In this document: one piece after another, positions 8,113 through 20,000 of the stretch
Numbering within the stretch: position 1 is the first letter of the stretch
Layout: each line of letters begins with the position of its first letter
NCBI GenBank assembly: GCA_030248215.1
Contig: JASANG010001569.1
Coordinates: 23,128-87,127 of the forward strand
From: Enoplolaimus lenunculus
Lineage: Eukaryota; Nematoda; Enoplea; Enoplida; Thoracostomopsidae
Reading direction: 5' to 3'
Length of the DNA stretch: 64,000 bases
Notes under the pieces: model-generated
What the model saw: the letters and a program-made list of their open reading frames with translations, nothing else
Told to the model about the DNA's origin: nothing
Databases searched by the model: none
Position numbers and translations under genes: made by a program

Positions 8113-11100
8113 CTAAACCGAATTTTCAATTGATGCCCCACCGGCAGGCCGTGTGACAAACAACGCTCCTGGCAATGCAGCCACTCTTGATTTGTTCGAT
8201 TTGTAATATTTTTCAGTAACTTCATCAACGAATGCTTCCAATTTATCAGCGTCAACTAATGAAACGGTACATCCAGCCCAACCAGCACCGGTCAGCCGAC
8301 TTCCGTACGCTCCTGCTGTTCTAAAAACATAAACAATAAAAAAATAAATACGAACTACTACAAAATATAAAGAATATACTGAAAACTAAAAAAGTGACAA
8401 TTAAAAATCAAAGTACAACTCACTTTTGCAATAATAACACATGACTACATATGTACTTCCTTGTAGCTTCTTAAAGCCGAGGTTCTTTGACACCGACCGC
8501 TGTAAACGTTTTTCATGATTTCCAGTTAATGCCTTCTGAACAATAACTTGCGTACACCAGGTAACTATTTCTTGATTACATCGTACCAATTATTGCAATC
8601 TCTGTATTGTCTATACGAGCAAAAATCAAATTGGCTATTCGTTAATGATGGGTCAAATCGAGGCAGTATATTTCCTCCTGACAAAAGTAATGCCGTTAGT
8701 TGGCGGGGCGTAGTTTCTGTGAAGCCTTAGGGCGACCGGATATTAATTTACCGAATACCGTAACTTGACACTTAATTTTTACCGGAACTTTATGTGAGCG
8801 GTACATGGAACCTTTAACTATGTGCACTGATGGAAGTATTTGAGCCGCGCAAAATTTTATGCTTAGTTAATAAAAATTTATGGTTAACTTGGATTTTTCA
8901 CTTCAACCCAGCGTGCAGAATGTAGCTTCATGACTTGTCCGGATATTCAATCGCAGTAATGCATTTAATATAACCACTTTTAAAAAGCTGTTTTATGATA
9001 TTGTGCTCCACAACCGTAAATATCCGGTATCCTGTAGGTTTATACCGGAAATCGGTACCAGATACGGATATCCATTTTTCGGCGGATATTAAACCGAAAC
9101 TGCTTATCCGGTGACTTCCTGCTCTAAGCTCTCCCTGTCAACTGTGTAATTTAGATCTTACATACCTGCAAACCTTGGTAAGTTCATCCAGTTCGGGGCA
9201 AGAACACTCGTAATCTTCGCTACAACTACGATGACTTTCATTCATCAACTCGCCAAGTCTTTTCAACCCGTCTTGTTCAGACATCTTTGACGTTTGAACT
9301 TCACAACAGGTGTTGTAGAAATCGTACACACGTTGTGCTTCCGAGTAACAATGCAGAGCTCGTTGCTTTAACTTGAATGATGCCACTGAAAAAACGACCA
9401 ATAAATTCAAAACTCTTACATAGCGCGATACTCGGGTAATAGCGGCTAGAGTCTAAACAAAACGTCAAACACTGGTGTAAAATTTAAAATTCACATACTA
9501 CAAGCAAATGCATACAACTGTAGATGCTAAGAAATACAATTAATAACACTAAATTATTTTGATAATTGCTGTATGTACTTGAATTATGAAAATTACTGAG
9601 AGAAAATCAGTCTAAACAGTTTAGGCGCACGACTCTCACTCCAGAATGCGGACAAGATATTCAATTCTAGACTTGACGTAAAATCTGAGAGACATGCGGT
9701 TACTCGTAAATTAGACATCGATGGACCAGGGGCGTAAGTGGGGTATATTCAGCCAAAATTTCTGGAACAACTCGAAAACACAATCTTACTGGCTGTAGAA
9801 TAACCTGCAACGGCCAAGAAATTTTCTAATGCTTGTTCCAACGTTGTTATCTTCTTCCGAGATCAAATCATGGCTACGTCTCTGATTTTCAAGACTTCGG
9901 AAACTACCTCCACGACTCCTAACTTACTGTCAAGCGTGTTCGCCGAAAGACAAACTGAATCAAATACATCGTCAGACGTCATATCCAGTAGTTTCATTGT
10001 TTCCGACCTCGAATACGGCTCCGAATGAAACGTGGCGCTCACAAGATTGATCATTTCGTTCAAAGACAACTTGGCCGCTGATTGCGCTGCACTGAGCTTC
10101 ATCACTGACCGCCACCAGCTTGATGTTGAATTTTTGACGGCTGATTTTGCTAGGGTCTAAAATCAAAATTTAAACTTAAAATAATTTAAATCAAAATTCT
10201 AATCAAATCCGCCACTGCGATAACCGAACAACGTATCCAGCCCATTATCTGTTTCGCCTTACAAAGTTATACGGTAAACGGCGCTCATACCCTAAGTAAT
10301 TACATTTTTATTCTTCTTTATCCCAAGCAAGCTGCAAATATACCACGTCATAAAATGTGTAGACTAAAAATTTGTGTACACAATAACAAAAATATTTAAG
10401 ACAAACATATATTACAACAACAAAGTTTGTCCACCAATTTTGCCGCCACTCACCGTCAGTTTGTATGCTGATGACATAACCATTTGATGTCGACAGTAAA
10501 GATGTAATAACTGAAACTGTTGAGCACGGGGTTAATGTAATACACCAGTGGAGCATCACAACAAAACTTACACCGAACGTCAGAAAATGCAAAATTGGTT
10601 TCTTTCTGCCAAGTCACAAGGAAGCAAAATAGCAACCAGAAATATCGTTAGAAAGTCAGCGTGCAAAATATCTGCCGTAAAGCAACGAATCGATGCAAGG
10701 TGTTGTCGGTGTTGGTGAATAGCCGTTGAGGTTGCAAAACGATCTGATGCGTAGGGTGTATGTTGCGTTATGCCGATCGGTAGTTGATTATTGTGCCCCC
10801 GCTTGGCAACCATGGCTAGGCTATCGCCCTCGAATTTGGATTTTGACGGCGGACGGAGCGAAACTGGACGTGGGGGTCGCAGCTTCGGTATTGGTCCTTT
10901 GAACCAGCGAGCCGGTACATCTCCACTTGCCAATAGATTTGCATCTTTGGGCGAAAGCGACCAATGCGGGAGACTCCAATTTGGATAAGCTGGAAAGGTG
11001 CCAAACCGAGCGTTTCGTATGATCACGAGATATTTCGAAGCATGAGAAAAAGATCAAGTTTCCCAGTAAAGATTTTCGAGCTGAAAGCCTTGTTTATTGC

Positions 11101-14100
11101 AGAAGCAACATATTTAGTTCAATACTGAAACGGTGCCAAAAATACGCACGTGGGGCATTCCAGCATTTAAAAATGTAGATGGATATGTCCGGCAATGCTT
11201 GCAACGGCTAAATTAGGTAACCACCGCTTTCCACTAACCTGTGCAGCAATCCGACACTCTACCACTCGCTGATTGAATTCTGAAGATGCAGCTTTATTGT
11301 GCTGAACACACGAATGAGCAACTACAAACCTCGCACGTGAAGGCAATGATACATCGTTAGTTCGCAACGGATTAAATTCAATCATCATTGCCTAAAAGAT
11401 AAAAAAACTACAGAAACTAAAGAAAACTGAGTTTAAGGGTTACGCTATACTTTTGGCCAATTTTAATAATAGGATCCTGCCAACTAAATGACATGATGCA
11501 GAGGGGACGTGGAGATTGACCAACTTACATTTAGATTTAGACTTATGCTTATGCTTAGGCTTAGTGAGCAGGCCATTGTCAATAACATGGATCACACTTT
11601 TTGACAACGTTCGGTGCTGCGTAAGTCTATAAGCATCTCGTCAAATTATAAAAATCCAGCACTTACATTATTTTCTTTGGCAAGAAGACAAATCGCTTGA
11701 TCCATACCGCCTCCAAGTGTACCAATATATCGTTCACATTTTGCACACATATCAGCAATTTCAGCCTGAAAATAAAAATATTACTAAAAAACTTCTTATT
11801 CCAGACTTTAGGCGTGCAGTTAGGTACATTTTGAATACAAAACCTACCCAACACGCATTGCTCTTTTGCTGTGTATCATCACAATTATTGGAGCGAGGGC
11901 AAAAAATCAAGAAGTGTTTCGTTCAAGTTTCCAACAATTAATAAACATTCACGGTTGCGGCTCAATCACGAGCTACGCAGCAGTGGGTATCCGTCAAAGA
12001 CAGTGAGGTACGTACATTGTATTGCCGGAAAAGTTTCATATACTTATGAAAACCTATAGCCGATGTTAACTATAGGTGCCTGCTTAGTAGTAGAAGCATA
12101 ATTCTAAGCCAAATTCTATGTCGGTAAAATTTCACACACCTAACAAACCTAGGGCCGATATCAACTACATAGCTTGCTCACTAGTATAAGCCTAAATCTA
12201 AGCCACAACGTAAGGCTAAGTGTAAGCTTCCCAGTCTTTACGTTCCCAGCCCAATGCCTCACACTTGACAGTGCTTCTATTATTGATATATTCCAAACCG
12301 ATTTTCGACTACTATTATTAGTTGTAATAACAGCCAAATCTTAACAGCATGTGAAAATAAACAAACAATTCCAAATTACACATAAACATAAAACGTTGTA
12401 TGACCAATAAAAATAACGCCAAATTATAAAATTATTTAAATTATTAAAATTTATTACTCTTGTTAGTTTTGTAAATCCGTCGCCAGTCAATGCTCGTAAT
12501 GTCACCATTGCAGCACAACAAACCAGTGCACTTGAGCTCGATAATCCTGCACTCGGCGGAATATTTCCATCAATCAATACTTGAAATCCTGAAATGGAAA
12601 GAATACTAAAATCTAAAAAAATCTTAAAGCAAACCTAACAAAGTGATCAAAACCAATGTGTCTGCTGCTGCACGACTGAAATCAAATCCCAATAAAAGAT
12701 ACTTTTACAGATTTTGAAAAATACTGTTTTACCTAAAATCCAAACATAATATTTGTCTCGGTCAAAAAACTTCTAAATTCGACTATGTTCTGCAGAAATG
12801 AAATCCTCGCTACGCCTCTGTATTTATACCGATATACCAAGCGATTTACTACCAAAAACTGAGTCAAAAATCATTATTTGATCTCAACGGTCACTTACCT
12901 CGTTTAGTGTCCACATCTGGCCACTTATCATTGAGCATTTCAACCATTCCACGATAACCGCATTTAAAATAATGATACCATTTCAACGACACTTCATCAA
13001 TATCCCATGTTTCAGCTTTAAATTCATGTGACCTAAAACAAATCATTTGGCAATGTTTAAAACCTGCTCAAACAACTTCAGCCAAACCAACAGAGGAGAC
13101 CATCGCTTCATGAAAACACAGCCTCGAACAGAAATACGTGCGCAATAAACACAGCGTACGGTTATGCATTTTGCGTTCGCGATTTTAGTATCGCGTTTGA
13201 CTAAATTGATTTCGCTTCTAGTGACCCCACGAAACGCGAGCGCAACTACTTCGCAGTTGAAACTGCAGTTGAAACTGCAGTTGCTACTGCGATCACAGTC
13301 GTTGCAAACAGTTCTAGCGGCAAGTACCAATCGCAATTCGAATCATACTTGAAACGAAATTGCGATTGCAGTAACTTCAGATGTCTTACGAACGCAAAAA
13401 CGTTAAACAATATTATAAAAACAAAAAAGAACAATAAAAAACATACGAATATTTAACATCAACGTTACATAATGAAATTGTATCATCTTCTGGTGGACGG
13501 ACAGCAACGGCAGCTTTTGTCGTTTGTTCCAAAGCCATCGGAAGCACTGCATATCCGCTGTAGTCAATGTGTTCTCCTTAAATATATATTATTGTCAGCT
13601 TTTAACACTGCATAATACACAGCTACCAGGGTGCACCCGGAGGTGAAAAATAGCGGAGCCGGAGATCAACCAAACTTGCCGGAACCGGAGGTGAGCAAAA
13701 TTAAGCAGTAAAAACGATGGTTAATTAGTTAATTTTAGCCAATATCTGCAAAATGTTGTTAAGTTGTTTGGTTTCACGCTAATTTTCTGCCAAATTTCGG
13801 CAATTCTTTCATGAAAATCGTGACAAAAGTCAATCGAAACGCGTTAAACAGATAAATTTAGGAAAATTATGCAAAATTTTACTACCGAAATTGCCGGAAC
13901 CTGCGGCAAAAATTCTACCGGAGCCAGAGTCGGAGGCCGATTTTCTGCCAGAGCCGGAGTCGTAGACAGACCTCTGGTTGTACCCTGACAGCTACCAAAC
14001 ATACTGTTTTGGCTGATTTTAACGGTATATCGCGAAATGAATTGCAACTGCAGATATAGAGACATTTTACGACTGCTTAAACTTTAATAAACCATGCTAA

Positions 14101-15190
14101 TACGTTGTTGTTGTTGTTTGAATTCGCGTGAGTTTATTGCGCACTGACTGTGTCCAAAGAAATTTCACATAAAGTGGAACACCCGAGCAACTCCAAATTT
14201 TAAAAACTACTATTTCCCATTCGTTATACAAGAACCTATGCTTAATCACGATTCTAAACCACATTGATAAACAGTTACTTGCTATTATTGTCTACATTTC
14301 ACTATTTTGTATTACGCTTTACCATAATATTCATCTAAGAAACATTGTCTGAACCGTTAATTACAAGGTATATTTTTAAAGAATATTCAAACCAATTGTG
14401 CAGGTAGGTAATCTTTGACATATGCGCCAATATTTCTTTAAGGGGCGTAACAGTAAATTATGTGTGTTCCTAAGCCTAAGCCTGAGCCTAAGACTAAGCA
14501 AAAAAACTGTAATCTAGAATCTAAACCTACGCTTTTAAAGACCCACACAGAAACCTGGACGCCCCTTTTAAAGTAACATGGGCCAACATAGGTATGTATA
14601 ACGATTTAAAAATCCAGTAAAACTTTCGAACAAATTCCACCTCAGCTTCAGACACTATAATATAAATCTTAAACCGGCATTTTATAAGCACATTCCTAAA
14701 CCTAAGCGTAAAGATAAGCCTATATGCCTAAGTACAACGAAAACAATAGTTTAAGCCTAAAGATTACTCTATTGCAATCACGCGTCAAAAGGGTTCGCCC
14801 AAGATCTATACAAGGGCCAATGATATAAAAAAGTTTATATCTGTCATCTTACAGTGTCACACACGAGGTTTTACTTTTGGACCGCTTTTGAATGAAAAGT
14901 TTACAATAGAGAGAAAATATAAAAACTGATAAAATTTGACGGACATGAGCCTAACTTCCCACGGCCCCAGTATTGTTTGTGCCAACTGGTGGTACACATA
15001 AGTGCTACTCACGTTTGCAAACGACAATTCCAGCATCGTTAGCTGAAAATTAAGACTTACTCAACAATCACTCGAACTAGAATTGCAAAAAACATAACTT
15101 ACCAATTAAATTAACTCGACCAGGAGCGCAAACTTCAAAACTGGGCGCAGCGCCGAATTTAGCAATAAACTTAGCTTTCATATCAGTCAT
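8113..15190 (-). CDS. GALK2: N-acetylgalactosamine kinase (GHMP kinase)
   Basis: Nine coding exons: 15103-15190, 13447-13576, 12899-13032, 12458-12588, 11667-11765, 11239-11391, 9928-10156, 9166-9385 and 8113-8320. They total 1392 bp with consistent phases and encode 463 residues (human GALK2 has 458). The enzyme phosphorylates GalNAc, and galactose at high concentration, at C1 using ATP in the cytosol. Visible motifs are the galactokinase signature [17 protein letters not shown] (about residues 25-41), the ATP loop [14 protein letters not shown] (125-138), [11 protein letters not shown] with the putative catalytic Asp at about 183, and [12 protein letters not shown] (401-412). [11 protein letters not shown] and [14 protein letters not shown] favour GALK2 over GALK1. 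The start is the ATG at 15190; its N-terminus is a little shorter than in vertebrates, so an upstream exon is possible. A hAT-type MITE lies in the first intron. Confidence 0.93.
8738..9115. repeat. CCGGATAT-type repeat in a GALK2 intron
   Basis: Recurring ACCGGATATTAATTT, ATCCGGTATCC, TATACCGGAAATCGG and CGGATATTAAACCG motifs mark an AT-rich, MITE-like repeat. Similar motifs recur at about 33.3-33.6, 36.3-36.6 and 37.6-37.85 kb inside RAD21 introns. Ends are not defined well enough to give inverted repeats. Confidence 0.5.
13627..13987. mobile_element. hAT-type MITE (CAGGGTGCA termini) with 8-bp target duplication
   Basis: The element starts CAGGGTGCACCCGGAGGTGA and ends CTCTGGTTGTACCCTG, an inverted-repeat pair. 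ACAGCTAC flanks it exactly on both sides (13619-13626 and 13988-13995). The interior is full of GCCGGAG and CCGGAACC motifs. A CAGGG terminus with an 8-bp duplication is characteristic of hAT elements. It is non-coding and sits in the first GALK2 intron. Confidence 0.88.
14425..14584. mobile_element. Family B MITE, complete
   Basis: The termini are CGCCAATATTTCTTTAAGGG and CCCCTTTTAAAGTAACATGG then GCC. CCTAAGCC repeats lie inside. Flanking GACATATG and AACATAGG match at six of eight positions, consistent with a decayed 8-bp target duplication. First GALK2 intron. Confidence 0.75.
14670..14818. mobile_element. Degenerate family A/C MITE
   Basis: AACCGGCATTTTATAAGCAC and CCTAAACCTAAGCG resemble the inner left part of families A and C; CTATTGCAATCACGCGTC and GATCTATACAAGGGCCAATG resemble the right end. 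Both termini are diverged. First GALK2 intron. Confidence 0.5.
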
Positions 15191-15732
15191 ACTGTTTAAA
15201 ATATGAAATTAAGTCTGCCTACCAAGCCTAAACCTAACCGTTAGTATAAAGATAAACATAAGCCGCAGCCTAAAGCCTCCTAGTATCACAATCTCAATTG
15301 GCAGACCAGAGTTGGAACCGGCCCGATTTTTAGGGCCCAGGACCATCACCGTCGGCCCGAACCGAATGCGTCCGCGCCCGAAAATTTCATATTTATTGGA
15401 GCAAAATACAAAACATGAAAAAAACGGTATTGTGGTTGCAAATCAAGTACTTGCCGTAGGTACATGTCAATCTGTCTTGAGAAAATATAAACAAAATAAA
15501 AAACGTTCCAAGGCAAAACGTCCAACCGAATAGCAGGAAAACAATTTCAGACCAATGTCCAGGTTTTGCGTACGTCTGTTGTGTGTACTGCGTGGCGGAT
15601 CTGCGCGAGACCTCAGACATAAAGTGATGAAAATTAACAATCAATTACGAATGGTTTGATTTTACCAACAAACTGTGAGTTGTCGCCACAAGCGGATACA
15701 AAGAGTGTGCCACTGAGGGGCGTACTCCCCCA

Positions 15733-15995
15733 TCAGAATGTTTTGGAGATAAAATGGTATTGTCTTTTTTACCTTACAATCTTTCCACTCAGAAAATTTT
15801 TTGCAAAAAACATAAGGTCCCTAATTTTTCTCACCGAAATTTTTTTGTTATAATATGATAAGGTCTTTACCTTACAATTTTCCCCATCAGAAAATTTTTT
15901 GGTGTTAAAATGATATCGTCCCTACCTTACGTTTTTCCACATCACAAAATTTTTTGGTCATAAAGTGATAAGGTTGCTACCTTACAATTTTTGCG
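15733..15995. repeat. Tandem repeat, about 55-bp unit, five degenerate copies
   Basis: The unit is approximately TCAGAAAATTTTTTGG, then TAAAATGATAAGGTC, then CTACCTTACAATTTTTCC. Copies begin near 15734, 15790, 15832, 15887 and 15942. A lone unit of the same sequence occurs at about 45668-45705 (ATTTTTTGTGATAAAATGAT then AAGGTCCCTACC), so the unit also exists outside this array. Confidence 0.7.
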
Positions 15996-16649
15996 TTTCA
16001 TAACATTTGCCACTCCAACCACCGTCAGAAATTCCTGGATCCGCCAAAATGTGGACCCGTGCCCGATTCCAACCCTGTGGCAGTCAATAATAGTTAAAGT
16101 AATTTCGCGTAAAAAATTGAAAAATAACCGTTACACCAAAGTCGATTCGAGACACCTGAAACTTTCTTGCCGCACGTTTTGGCCAGCTCGGTAGTGAAAT
16201 CCTTCGTACGTTTCTATAGTTTCCATCATTCAGTGAGTTTGTAATGATTTTAAAAAATTTTAACAGCTCTCAATGCTGGTATTTGCCAAAAAAGACGCTA
16301 ACAACACAATTTAGCATTTAGCGATTAAGGCTTAAAAATCAAATTCTAAATCATTTTTATTTTATTGCATAACTTATTATGCTTCAGCTCCGCCAAAATT
16401 TGTAAATCTCCACATACGGATGTTTCACCTCCAGTTGTACCCTGCTTAAAACGCTCATATTTTTAGACACAGACACCGCAGGAAGTATCGAAATTATTTA
16501 TTTACAAAAATTAATGAAATAATATAGAATACAAAATTAATAATAAATAAAATTTCTTGCAAAAAACACTTGTATTACCATTTTTTACAGAATCTGTGAA
16601 CCGCTCCGTTTTACGAACAGTCGGATCGCAGATCCACTAACGTTAAAAA

Positions 16650-16957
16650 CAATGCAAATAAATTTGTGCAAAAAAGCACATTTTACTTTTATTTAAACAT
16701 CATTTTCTACAGCACTTTTCGATTTCAGACTATATTTTTGCTTAGACTAAGGGTTAGAAATATGCTTAATCTACAGAGGTACATCCCTAAAAATACGATG
16801 GAAATAAATTTGTGCAAAAAAGCACATTTTACTTTTATTTAAACATCGTTTTCTTCCGTAACTATAATACAGCACTTTTCGATTTCGGACTATATTTTTG
16901 CTTAGACTACGGGTTAAGAATACGCTTATTCTACGGAGGTACAGCCCTAAAAATACG
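16650..16957. repeat. Direct duplication of about 150 bp
   Basis: AAATAAATTTGTGCAAAAAA at 16656 and at 16801 begins two copies in the same orientation. Both continue through CACTTTTCGATTTC, TATATTTTTGCTTAGACTA, and a final GGAGGTACA.CCCTAAAAATACGAT. The second copy has a short extra TCCGTAACTATAATA. The inner CTTAGACTA.GGGTTA and family-B-like end suggest a MITE origin. Confidence 0.8.
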
Positions 16958-17017
16958 ATAAGATTGACCCATGAAACAGTTTAAAATAGCAAAAAATAGT
17001 TTCCGTGCTCGCAAATA

Positions 17018-20000
17018 TCACCCGTAGCATGACGAAATCAATTTATGAGAAGAATGCGAAACAGTGTCAGCAAACACAATTCCAGCCAACGCGACGCCAA
17101 ACGCAATAAACGTTACAGCTACAACAATCATCAACGTTCTGTGATGAGATGGCAACATTTCTTCAAGTTGTAATGTTGCGTGAAACAGCGTTAAACCTAA
17201 AAGAAAACATAAAACACGATACGAATAAATGAAGTGCAATAGCGATTGCATTCCAAACGGGACTCTAATTACGGTTACTCTTTACTTAAATGCATCAGCT
17301 CGCAAACGTGAATGAACACAACCACGATTACAGCGGCCAATTAAAATGCGACCAAATTTCGAGCATCAAAATATGCACACAAACACGCGATATATAAACC
17401 GCAAACGCGATTACAGAAAGTATGAAACATTAACAAATCGAAATATCTGCAAACATGATTACGCCCATCATTACGACTTACCTGGAAAAAAGAAAATAAA
17501 CAACGCAGCGAGGCACCCTAAAAATCCAATAATTATGCCCAAATCACGAATGAACGCAGCTACAATTAATGACGATATGAACCAGCCAAATGTTAAGCAA
17601 ACACGCCGCCTACGCTCCCAAACGTAAACGTCCAGCGGATTTCGAGGTCCACCTAGACACACCGTATCGATATACAGCGTTTCAACTGCTGCGCTAAAAC
17701 ATAAAACAAAAATATGCTGGCTTCAAGCAAACTTAACGGATATTCTAGGACCATAATTTCTGCGCGTCTCTTCAAGTTACACCTACGACCCGTTTTAAGC
17801 CTGCCCAGCTAATCGATTAAACACAGCCGGGAGCTAATCACATAATAATGCTGCATGTAACAGTTGAGCCAAAATTTAAAGCTCAACAATTTGAAAGTTA
17901 CATAGTTATACGAACCTGGTAATAGGTGCTATAAACATATATTCAACACCCGTATTCCCAAATGTGTGTAGCACCTATCACGAATTAGTGATAAGTCTTG
18001 TAGCATTCCAATCAGTGTTGACGGTGAGGTTCATACGAGCGGAAGAAAACGAGAAAAAGACCCTTACCGACCACAAAACAGCAATATCGGGTACGTTGCA
18101 CAGACTTTAAATATAAAGATCACAAGTCCAACGAAATAAGCAGGATTTTTCAGCTCCATAGACGACTGAAACGTAAATAAAAATTATTGTTCAACAAAAA
18201 ACAGATGCCACTGATTACTATAAATAATCAGATCGTTATTAACATCTTCAAAACTTACTTCAACCACCCGCCATACAACTAAAAGGATACTACATGGACG
18301 CAACGCTGTAATTAACACCGGGGATGGGCACCAAACTCACAAGCGAAACGAGCGAGAATCCAAAATCAAATTTAGCATAAAATCTCACTAGAAACTTTTG
18401 TGTTTATAAAGAGGGGGGGGGCTGGGACTAATTTTCTGCGACCCTGCCAGCATAAGCACATATATTGCAATGCATTTCAGTCAAAACACAACTAGTTCAA
18501 ATAACACGGCCGCCATAATATGCGTTGCGAGAAAAAACAACACTCCCCCGACGGTGGTTATCTTCCCATCCCCAGGAGAAAAATCAGCAACGCTACAAAT
18601 TCTACGTTATGAAAAAATTCCTTTATCCCTAGTAAAAATCTTTTTGTCACCGCAATTAATAGTTCCTGGTTGCGGAGCTACCAACTCAACTACAAAAACA
18701 AAATACACTACTTGTCCTTACACCACAGTTTTGACGACTTACCCACAAATCAGGCAAAACCATAGACCCGTACGTGAGATATCCAAATATTCCAATGATA
18801 CTATTTACAGCAAAGCAAAGTCCGAACGCAGCCAGTGTGCACCATGAGAAATGTGTTAATCGGTGTGGCTCCAAACACGAATATACAGGTATCGCAGATA
18901 CATGACACTACAAACAGTTTTCACTGCTTAAATCAATCAGTAATTTGCAACAAAATACGGTTTGTATGCGAGGCACTTGTTCACTTTCACATACACAAAT
19001 GAATACGTTAATAAAATAGGTTTACGCTTACGGTTACATTCAGGTTTAGCTTCATCTTAGGAAAACAATAAACATTAGTGTGGAGGAAAGGAAACCAATA
19101 CTGCACGCGACTGGGATGGTACATACCATTCTAGAAAAATCCGATAAATTATTATTGTTCATTTTCCAGCAAATCCAAACAATTTAAGAAACATATAAGA
19201 AGATATTTCGAGGAATTGTGAAAAATAGATCCAGGCGTGCAACGAAATGATTAAATGGATCCATCACACTGACCCATTTGAACGCTCTTGAGAAAAATGT
19301 ATATAATCTACAAAGTTGATTAATTCAATTAACTCAAAGCTGACAAAAAACTTCCGTTCTTATATACCTTTTATAAATTCTAAATTTGGTTAAGCGGACA
19401 AATATCAGCAGCTATATTAATACAATACACTATTGATCCTAAAGAATTATGTTGCTGCAAACATTTATAATACCTGATATGAAAAGGCAATTGGTCCGAT
19501 AATCATGAGAATATCTGTCCATGCGGCTGGACTGAAAAAAGTAACAAAGTTCAACTAACAATAAAACTGAAACAACACAAAATAAATAATCAAAAATCGT
19601 AAATAAATATACATAAAATATTTTTCCCACGGGCTGAAGAAAGGAAGACACACCCATCAATATTCTTACATCAAAGTCTGCTACAGAGTTCAAAATATCG
19701 TTAGCATCGCTAATTGCAAGGTTTTGGTTTATTACACGCGTGGCGTCATAATTACTATATTGACTCAGATTAGTTTAAATCTCAAAGTAGCTACATATTT
19801 TAAAATCATTGTAGAGTATTGCAAAAGAGTATACCACTGAAACATAAATTTTTGAAAGTACACAAATTGCGCAAAAACACGTCTTAAATTGAAAACAATG
19901 TAAATTTTACTAAAAAAACTAACCATGTGATTTTATAAATCAACTTTCCATCCAATGAGCTTTAAAAACGAAAACGGAAATTCATCCAGACTTACCGTGT

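Larger units (their letters stand above)
15191..17017. other. Intergenic region between GALK2 and the SLC38A7-like gene
   Basis: The GALK2 start codon and the 3' end of the next minus-strand gene bound this stretch. It contains fragments of CCTAAG MITE at about 15220-15280, a GGCCCGA-rich segment near 15330-15370, a 55-bp tandem repeat and a two-copy duplication, listed separately. I saw no protein-coding exon. The GALK2 promoter should lie here but has no recognisable motif. Confidence 0.6.
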
